Shown: positions 56,572-64,000 of the stretch, piece by piece
Layout: each line of letters starts with the position of its first letter
Position numbering within the stretch: the stretch's first letter is position 1
Origin: Reticulitermes speratus
Lineage: Eukaryota; Arthropoda; Insecta; Blattodea; Rhinotermitidae
Assembly: GCA_021186555.1 (NCBI GenBank)
Contig: JAJKFL010000004.1
Coordinates: forward strand, 39,036,351-39,100,350
Direction of reading: 5' to 3'
DNA: 64,000 bases
The notes under the pieces: model-generated
Database searches by the model: none
What the model was told of the DNA's origin: nothing
What the model saw: the letters and a program-made list of their open reading frames with translations, nothing else
Made by a program: the position numbers and the translations under genes

Positions 56572-56727
56572 ATTGAGAAACAATTGTATTCTGGACTTTG
56601 TCCATAGTCCAGATAAAATAGAAAATATATGTGATTATATATTTTTTATATATAAAATATATAATCACATATATTTTCTATTTTATCCGGACTATGGACA
56701 AAGTCCAAAACACAATTGGTTCTCAGT
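56572..56727. repeat. foldback sharing ends with 48768-49087
   Basis: The arms 56572-56646 and 56653-56727 form a near-perfect hairpin. Ends ATTGAGAAACAATT and TTCTGGACTTTGTCCATAGT match the ends of the foldback at 48768, but there is no CTGANGA/GAAAC core. Confidence 0.85.
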
Positions 56728-57708
56728 GTGATATACCGTTGGCAGAACATTTTGGAATTTAATGAATTCAAGCCCGTGATTGGTTGATACAGAGTGGGAT
56801 TCAATAATTTTTTAGTTTACGTACAGGTAGGGCTGTCTTTAAACTTAGAACTCAAAGGTAAGAATCCCAGGCTCTGTATCAGAACTAGATTTTGGTTAAC
56901 AGAATAATCCTGCGCAGTTAGAATGGCGTGACTTTGTTTGGTCAGCGAGATTTTAGTGTAGGCTGCGAAGTTAACAGTGAAATGTGGAAGTAACAAAAGA
57001 CGTTATGCATCAGAAATAGTATTAGTTTATGTTTCTTAGTCTGTGTTATTTTTATTCTTCGCTTTCAAGACCTAAAAACTTAGGACTCTCAGAAAAATGT
57101 TCAGTCTTACGCAAAGTGTTATAACACTAACCGCTGCACACTCGTTTATGCAATTATAAATTTAGATCCCTGATGAAGGAAGACTTAATTAAATTGTTTT
57201 GTTACTTTCCTTAGTAACTAAGTAGGCTAAATGTAGAGATCGTAGCAGTAGAATATGGCATTAGAATGTTCGCAGAATCCTGGTTGTATCTGTTGTATTT
57301 TAGTGTACATAATATTGTAACATGGCGTTACACTACAAGCACTAATGCACTAATATGATAAATGTAAAGTCGCTGTCACAAATGTCAGATATTGGACCCA
57401 AAACTAACCCAACGTCACAGAGTTAATTATCTCACTACCTATTTATTTAAGAACCAGACGGTTTAATTTGGGAGCCACTTGGAAAAATGAAAAAATTAGT
57501 AGGTTCTTCTCCCAACATCATCGCCTTTCCCCTGATCACAAAATTTCAACTATTTCACCTTTCTTTAAATCTACAAACCTCTCCATAACTATTTTTTTCC
57601 TATCCTTACGTCTTTTGTTCTACACAAAGTCCACATCTGACACCCAAAGGAAAAGTGTTAAAATTGCTACATCTGAGTTTTGCACAGCGGTATTGCCGGC
57701 GATTGAAT
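56728..57708. other. no gene recognised
   Basis: The frame at 57468-57794 shows no recognisable protein. Nothing else stands out. Confidence 0.45.
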
Positions 57709-57860
57709 TCTTCTTGGATGTTACGTTGTATATATTCGTTATTGACGTTTCGAAAGACCGTAGCACTTACATGTTCATTGACACTGAACGTTAAGGCAAT
57801 GCAATCTTTCGAAACGTCAGTAAAGATTTACTAACAGAAAAGACATAACATCCAAGAAGA
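57709..57860. repeat. foldback with TTTCGAAACGTC arms
   Basis: TCTTCTTGGATGTTA on the left and TAACATCCAAGAAGA on the right are exact complements. Inside, GACGTTTCGAAAGA and TCTTTCGAAACGTC are also inverted. The CTGANGA box is not recognisable. Confidence 0.75.
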
Positions 57861-58690
57861 CTTGGACGTCCAAATCGTAAATTTATTTTTCATGGCGTAA
57901 ATATTAGATTCTAAGAGAAAATTATGGAAGAAGATTACAAATGATCGTTTAAGGGCGGCGTTTGGTTTCAGAATGTCTGATGAGACGAGAAATGACGGTG
58001 TTAAGACACAGTAGGTTGCGGTAGAACTGAGGGACATAGGGTACTGTCTGGAGCACGTGTCAGCACGTGTCGGGGGATGTAGAAATACAAAATTAGTAGC
58101 AAATTGCGAAGAGCACTGAAGACGAAACAAGGAGGTGAACTTGTGGAGTTAACAGCTCCTCAGTCCAGAAGGAGAAGAAGAAGAAGAAGAAGAAAGGAAG
58201 AAAAAGGATGAGGAGAAGGAGAAGAAAAGTAGATAAAAAATCTAAATTTTAGCTGTGAATGTTGTGGACAGTAGCTCATCCAGACAACACAATTTAACGC
58301 CATATATCAAGAACCAGCACATTTCCATCCACCACGTAGCTACTTGTTCCCGCATTAGCCATAGATCATACTTTTCCTGTTTATAAATAACTTGCCCGAT
58401 CGCCAGATTCATATTCAAATGCAATGCACATCACAACAATTAGTACAGTTAATAGTACCACTACGTCAGTACTATTATCTTGCTACATCTATTTCCTTTT
58501 ATGATATTAATTGAAATATCAATGATGCATTACTTCGCTATAACTGAATTACTGCAAACTGCAAAGGTAAATTAGAGTATGTCATATAGCAGACATAGGC
58601 TAATTATGTTATGTTAAACTTTAAAATCACAGCGATCACTGTACAACTACTTGCCTATCATTTATACCACAATATGCGATTCTGTTGTAC
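57861..58690. other. no gene; (GAA)n near 58170-58200
   Basis: A purine-rich GAA tract; otherwise unassigned. Confidence 0.5.
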
Positions 58691-59582
58691 GAATCTCAGA
58701 ACAAACAGCGATTATTTCACTGTACAGCATTAACTGACTGGTTTGTATAACTGAGACGGAGTGTGTTTACTGAGCGGTACGGACTGTATTTATGTGTTTT
58801 GTGTGGATCTCAGAACAAACAGCGATTATTTCACTGTACAACATTAACTGACTGGTTTGTATAACTGAGACGGAGTGTGTTTACTGCGCGGTACGGACTG
58901 TATTTATGTGTTTTGTGTGGATCTCAGAACAAACAGCGATTATTTCACTGTACAACATTAACTGACTGGTTTGTATCACTGAGACGGAGTGTGTTTACTG
59001 CGCGGTACGGACTGTATTTATGTGTTTTGTGTGGATCTCAGAACAAACAGCGATTATTTCACTGTACAACATTAACTGACTGGTTTGTATAACTGAGACG
59101 GAGTGTGTTTACTGCGCGGTACGGACTGTATTTATGTGTTTTGTGTGGATCTCACAACAAACAGCGATTATTTCACTGTACAACATTAACTGACTGGTTT
59201 GTATAACTGAGACGGAGTGTGTTTACTGCGCGGTACGGACTGTATTTATGTGTTTTGTGTGGATCTCAGAACAAACAGCGATTATTTCACTGTACAACAT
59301 TAACTGACTGGTTTGTATAACTGAGACGGAGTGTGTTTACTGCGCGGTACGGACTGTATTTATGTGTTTTGTGTGGATCTCAGAACAAACAGCGATTATT
59401 TCACTGTACAACATTAACTGACTGGTTTGTATAACTGAGACGGAGTGTGTTTACTGCGCGGTACGGACTGTATTTATGTGTTTTGTGTGGATCTCAGAAC
59501 AAACAGCGATTATTTCACTGTACAACATTAACTGACTGGTTTGTATAACTGAGACGGAGTGTGTTTACTGCGCGGTACGGAC
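58691..59582 (+). repeat. 114-bp-unit element, copy 5 (about 7.8 units)
   Basis: The array begins mid-unit at ATCTCAGAACAAACAGCG after a poorly matching left boundary, so its left end is truncated or diverged. The right flank GTCTTTATATATAATTCAGG is close to that of copy 4. Confidence 0.93.
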
Positions 59583-60137
59583 TGGGTCTTTATATATAAT
59601 TCAGGCTAGTCTGAGTCTTTAAAACGACTCAACAACGACACATACATTCTGTTTCTTATGTCAGAAACGAAACGTCTTTATGGATTGCGATCTATCTCTT
59701 CAGTAGCTGTTTATGAAACGTCTGCAGACGGTGTAATTGTGTGTTTAGATTCAAGTAGGTCATTACCAGCGTCGATTTATGTATTAACGGAGAGACAGCT
59801 GTTGAACACTGAGGTAGGTCATTCTGCAATAACTCAAGCACTGACTTACAGTACGGTATTCCTACGTAATTCGCCCAGGCATTAAGTTTCACAGTGTTAA
59901 ACCGAATGAGTTTGACATGTGGTTTCAATCCAGAAGCAAATCCCGGCTTTCCTGACGGTGCTGTATTTTGCCTTCAACACCTCAGAACTAATTACGTCGA
60001 AGTACCTAGAATTTGGCACGGCTGATTTCTAGCGAGCCCTAGTTTACAGTTTTTATACTCTGCACAACGCGATCTCAGTTGTAGAATAATCGAATAATCA
60101 TGAAGTCTTGAATATATTTATGTTAGTTTGATATATT
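59583..60137. other. no gene recognised
   Basis: Right flank of the array and then unassigned sequence. The overlapping frames at 59658-59928 have no known relatives that I can name. Confidence 0.45.
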
Positions 60138-61990
60138 GATATGTCAGTTTCTTTGTAGACAGTAGCGCAAGTAGAACTAACCAATGCACGATACGTCAGT
60201 TGTTTTGTAGACAGTAGCGCAAATAGAACTAATCAATGCACGATACGTCAGTTGTTTTGTAGACAGTAGCGCAAGTAGAACTAATCAATGCATGATACGT
60301 CAGTTGTTTTGTAGACAGTAGCGCAAGTAGAACTAACCAATGCACGATACGTCAGTTGTTTTGTAGACAGTAGTGCAAGTAGAACTAACCAATGCATGAT
60401 ACGTCAGTTGTTTTGTAGACAGTAGCGCAAGTAGAACTAACAATGCATGACACGTCAGTTGTTTTGTAGACAGTAGCGCAAGTAGAACCAACCAATGCAA
60501 GATACGTCAGTTGTTTTGTAGACAGTAGCGCAAGTAGAACTAACCAATGCAAGATACGTCAGTTGTTTTGTAGACAGACAGTAGCGCAAGTAGAACTAAC
60601 CAATGCAAGATACGTCAGTTGTTTTGTAGACAGTAGCGCAAGTAGAACTAACCAATGCAAGATACGTCAGTTGTTTTGTAGACAGTAGCGCAAGTAGAAC
60701 TAACCAATACAAGATACGTCAGTTGTTTTGTAGTCAGTAGCGCAAGTAGAACTAGCCAATGCAAGATACGTCAGTTGTTTTGTAGTCAGTAGCGCAAGTA
60801 GAACTAACCAATGCATGATACGTCAGTTGTTTTGTAGACAGTAGCGCAAGTAGAACTAACCAACGCAAGATACGTCAGTTGTTTTGTAGTCAGTAGCGCA
60901 AGTAGAACTAACCAATGGAAGATACGTCAGTTGTTTTGTAGTCAGTAGCGCAAGTAGAACTAACCAATGCATGATACGTCAGTTGTTTTGTAGACAGTAG
61001 CGCAAGTAGAACTAACCAATGCAAGATACGTCAGTTGTTTTATAGACAGTAGCGCAAGTAGAACTAACCAATGCAAGATACGTCAGTTGTTTTGTAGACA
61101 GTAGCGCAAGTAGAACTAACCAATACAAATACGTCAGTTGTTTTGTAGTCAGTAGCGCAAGTAGAACTATCCAATGTATGATACGTCAGTTGTGTTGTAG
61201 ACAGTAGCGCAAGTAGAACTAACCGATGCATGATACGTCAGTTGCTTTGTAGACAGTAGCGCAAGTAGAACTAACCAATGCAAGATACGTCAGTTGTTTT
61301 GTAGTCAGTAGCGCAAGTAGAACTAACCAATGTATGATACGTCAGTTGTTTTGTAGACAGTAGCGCAAGTAGAACTAACCAATGCTTGATACGTCAGTTG
61401 TGTTGTAGACAGTAGCGCAAGTAGAACTAACCAATGCATGATACGTCAGTTGCTTTGTAGACAGTAGCGCAAATAGAACTAACCAATGCATGATACGTCA
61501 GTTGCTTTGTAGACAGTAGCGCAAATAGAACTAACCAATGCATGATACGTCAGTTGTTTTGTAGACAGTAGCGCAAATAGAACTAACCGATGCATAATAC
61601 GTCAGTTGTTTTGTAGACAGACAGTAGCGCAAGTAGAACTAACCAATGCATGATACGTCAGTTGCTTTGTAGACAGTAGCGCAAATAGAACTAACCGATG
61701 CATGATATGTCAGTTGCTTTGTAGACAGTAGCGCAAATAGAACTAACCAATGCATGATACGTCAGTTGCTTTGTAGACAGTAGCGCAAATAGAACTAACC
61801 AATGCATGATACGTCAGTTGCTTTGTAGACAGTAGCGCAAATAGAACTAACCAATGCATGATACGTCAGTTGCTTTGTAGACAGTAGCGCAAATAGAACT
61901 AACCGATGCATGATATGTCAGTTGCTTTGTAGACAGTAGCGCAAATAGAACTAACCGATGCATGATATGTCAGTTGCTTTGTAGACAGCA
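60138..61990. repeat. 52-bp tandem array, about 35 copies
   Basis: The unit contains GATACGTCAGTTGTTTTGTA, GACAGTAGCGCAAGTAGAAC and TAACCAATGCA. Variants are regional: CACGA on the left, CAAGA with GTAGTCAG in the middle, GCTTTG with AAATAG on the right. Two units have a GACA duplication (near 60573 and 61617). Confidence 0.97.
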
Positions 61991-62134
61991 GTGTTAGTAA
62001 CACTAAACAATACGTAGCATATCGAACGGATTTAGACAGCAGTTTGACACATTTCGGCGCGCGCCTCATTAACTTAACCAAAGAAAGGTAGGGCTTGGGG
62101 AAAAGCATGTTCTCTGACAGAAATGGCTAGTGTC

Positions 62135-62420
62135 TTACCTGCCAGGAGTTGGATTCCAGCGCCAAGAAGGACATCCTGGAGCAGCTGTTGATGTCTGCAG
62201 CGCAGTCTGTCGGAACGTGGTTGCAGTACTGCGGGTGGAAAGAACGAGCTACTCCACCAGTGGGGTGTCGAACAAAGTCCCAGCAAGCAAAAATGTCGGC
62301 AGCACAGACACCCCCGGGAGGCGGCGCTGTGGCGGCAGCAGCAGAAGCCTGAGGACCCTCCACAACTGTCGACGAGCTGACCCTTCTTTTGCAGCAACCG
62401 ATCGTGTCTTGACACACAGC
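62135..62420. other. GC-rich possible exon, strand undecided
   Basis: This block is clearly richer in G+C than its surroundings. On the minus strand it ends at CTGGCAG with GTAAGA following (near 62133-62139), a near-ideal splice donor. The open frame there includes ADIFACWDFVRHPTGGVARS and FHPQYCNHVPTDCAADINSC. On the plus strand, an acceptor-like TTACCTGCCAG opens a frame reading LDSSAKKDILEQLLMSAAQS, WLQYCGWKERATPPVGC and a Gly/Ala-rich end, with G/C-ending codons. I recognise neither protein. It could also be a GC-rich non-coding element. Confidence 0.3.
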
Positions 62421-62623
62421 TCACTACATGCCTGTGCTAGGCTTTAGAAACTGTCATCAGTGGAAGTTGAACTTCTTGTGCTACAGTGCGTATCTTTATA
62501 TCACAGAGTTTACTGTTAAATGCATCTGAAACACATCTGTTAACATGCACTTGATGCCTTTGATTGAGTTTGTCACTCGCAGTCGACTGTTCCAAAATGA
62601 GTCCACTTGTAATCTGAAGATTA

Positions 62624-62818
62624 AAGTTTCCTTAACGATTTTCAAAGTTTCCTTAACTATCTTCAAAGTTTCCTTAACTATCTTCAAAGTTTTCTTAAAT
62701 ATCTTCAAAGTTTCATTAACGATCTTCAAAGTTTATTTAACGATCTTCAAAGTTTCCTTAACGATCTTCAAAGTTTCCTTAACGATCTTCAAAGTTTCCT
62801 TAACGATCTTCAAAGTTT
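62624..62818. repeat. 21-bp tandem repeat, about 9 copies
   Basis: The unit TTTCCTTAACGATCTTCAAAG repeats. The 7-residue KVSLTIF repeat read through it is an artefact of the unit length. Confidence 0.93.
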
Positions 62819-63200
62819 ACAAGTATTTTCTTCGTGAACTGAAGACAAGAAGAGATGTAATTTTTAAGACACTTTCTTGTAAATTAAAGATAAATTCAGT
62901 CCTTGTAATAATTTGTCATTAATTATACTCAAAGTTTTCAGTCTTTTGGAACGTTGCTTTTAAATAATTGTTTCCCTCACTACAATACAAACCACTGTCA
63001 CATGTCCGTATGTAAGATATCTGAGAGTTGCATTTGTTTCTTGACATTTCTAGCAGTAGGTGATGTTGATGGAATTATTCCACCTTATTATGTGAAGGCG
63101 TGTCAGCTGTTATGATTTTTAGAAAAATTTCCTTGTGTCCCGCATATTTCAACTTCGTCCAGCACCAAGTGTGTGAGTTTATAGAAATGACGCACTGTCT
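62819..63200. other. unassigned; possible 3' UTR of the exon at 63201
   Basis: If the exon to the right is real, this would be minus-strand 3' UTR. The nearest minus-strand AATAAA-type signal I see is near 62728, inside the 21-bp repeat. Confidence 0.25.
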
Positions 63201-63346
63201 TCAATACAGGTAACCAGTTGACTTTATGGCACAATGCAGAGCCACTCTCATCCAATTTTGTGCCAGTGAGCCAGACGTACTGGACAGGAAACCTTCCTTG
63301 GCCACAGTCCTGAATGTGAGACGATCTTCAAAAACCACCTCAACGT
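63201..63346 (-). CDS. candidate last exon of an unrecognised host gene
   Basis: On the minus strand a long pyrimidine tract (CTTTGTTTCCTTTCTTTCTAG) meets an AG at 63347-63348, a strong splice acceptor. The following frame (phase 2) is open for 47 codons to a TGA at 63201: VEVVFEDRLTFRTVAKEGFL, then SSTSGSLAQNWMRVALHCAI and KSTGYLY. The mixed amino-acid composition and codon use look protein-like, in contrast with the low-complexity frames elsewhere. I recognise no domain. Upstream exons would lie beyond the right edge of the window. The chance of a fortuitous match remains substantial. Confidence 0.35.
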
Positions 63347-63454
63347 CTAGAAAGAAAGGAAACAAAGATGAAATTAAAACAAAATTACAACACACGTACA
63401 TATACGTATTTTATAAGTAGGCTTACACAGACTTGCGAAATTGTACAGTGTTAC

Positions 63455-63815
63455 GTATTGTACACCGTGTTCACAATTGTACACCGTGTTCACATATTGT
63501 ACACTGTGTTCACATATTGTAAACCGTGTTCACATATTGTACACCGTGTTCACATATTGTACACCGTGTTCACATATTGTACACCGTGTTCACATACTGT
63601 ACACCGCGTTCACATATTGTACACCGTGTTCACATATTGTACACCGTGTTCACATATTGTACACCGTGTTCACATATTGTACACCGTGTTCACATATTGT
63701 ACACAGTGTTCACATATTGTACACAGTGTTCACATATTGTACACCGTGTTCACATATTGTACACCGTGTTCACTTATTGTACACGTGTTCACATATTGTA
63801 CACTGTGTTCACATA
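63455..63815. repeat. 20-bp tandem repeat, about 18 copies
   Basis: The unit TTGTACACCGTGTTCACATA repeats with few substitutions and one deletion near 63784. All three forward frames stay open through it. Confidence 0.96.
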
Positions 63816-64000
63816 CATCTACTCTAAAGCAATACTGAACATGGGCAGAGTTCTTATCTGCGCTGAAAGTGATATCCGTCTTGAATTATAACTGGATAGC
63901 TGCAGAAATTCCGAAATCGATTCCAGGAAAGGCAAGAGCACATTGAAAGAATTTCAACCATCACAGTTTCAGTTACCTAAAATGTTAACGTTCTATTTTA

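Noticed and set aside
58877..59092. 71-codon frame with a duplicated 38-residue segment
   Set aside because: The 114-bp unit is a multiple of 3, so the frame simply repeats; it is interrupted in other arrays of the same unit.
63441..63838. Overlapping frames of 121-156 codons
   Set aside because: All three frames pass through a 20-bp tandem repeat lacking stops.

Overview
This window looks like repeat-dominated, gene-poor DNA from a large animal genome, most likely an insect. Three things support this. It is AT-rich with no prokaryotic-style gene packing. It carries several families of tRNA-headed SINEs, decayed LINE 3' ends, and Tc1/mariner-, pogo/Tigger- and hAT-like elements. It also holds an old nuclear copy of mitochondrial DNA (6465-6816, minus strand) in which trnL(UUR) directly precedes cox2 and TGA must be read as Trp; that order is the ancestral insect/crustacean one. 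The SINE and LINE mix suggests a polyneopteran such as a cockroach or termite, but that is inference and not demonstrated.

No complete protein-coding gene is visible. The longest open frames lie in tandem repeats whose units lack stop codons, or in SINEs. Coding relics are four copies of one LINE C-terminus (LINE X: 8667-9173, 9505-10619, 37425-37662, 45632-46930), three copies of a second LINE (LINE Y: 21500, 23236, 43905), two mariner transposase fragments (29776-30115 and 51997-52458) and the NUMT. Two short stretches near the right end may be host exons: a minus-strand terminal exon at 63201-63346 with a strong splice acceptor, and a GC-rich block at 62135-62420 with a good splice donor on the minus strand. 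Neither protein is recognised.

Roughly a third of the window is tandem repeats of many unrelated unit lengths (4, 6, 16, 17, 19, 20, 21, 23, 39, 49, 52, 60, 77 and 114 bp). Several clearly belong to mobile elements. Five arrays of one 114-bp unit (1561, 14765, 26568, 31855, 58691) share flanking sequence. A 60-bp array sits inside a hAT-like element with terminal inverted repeats and an 8-bp target duplication. A 77-bp array sits inside a Tigger-like element. A 39-bp array forms the 3' end of LINE X and overlaps its last codons, and a 4-bp (TTAG/TCAG) array grows from the 3' end of LINE Y.

The most interesting signal is a set of foldback (inverted-pair) elements and single copies that carry hammerhead-ribozyme-like cores: box CTGANGA, a stem II hairpin, GAAAC, a palindromic loop-less stem III, then a predicted cleavage triplet GTA or GTT and a matching stem I. 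The best examples are at 16465-16511 (+), 43509-43552 (-), 55712-55757 (+) and 56161-56205 (-). Penelope-like retroelements and retrozymes are known to carry minimal hammerheads, and Penelope terminal repeats can be inverted, so these may be solo or paired Penelope-type termini with no protein part left.
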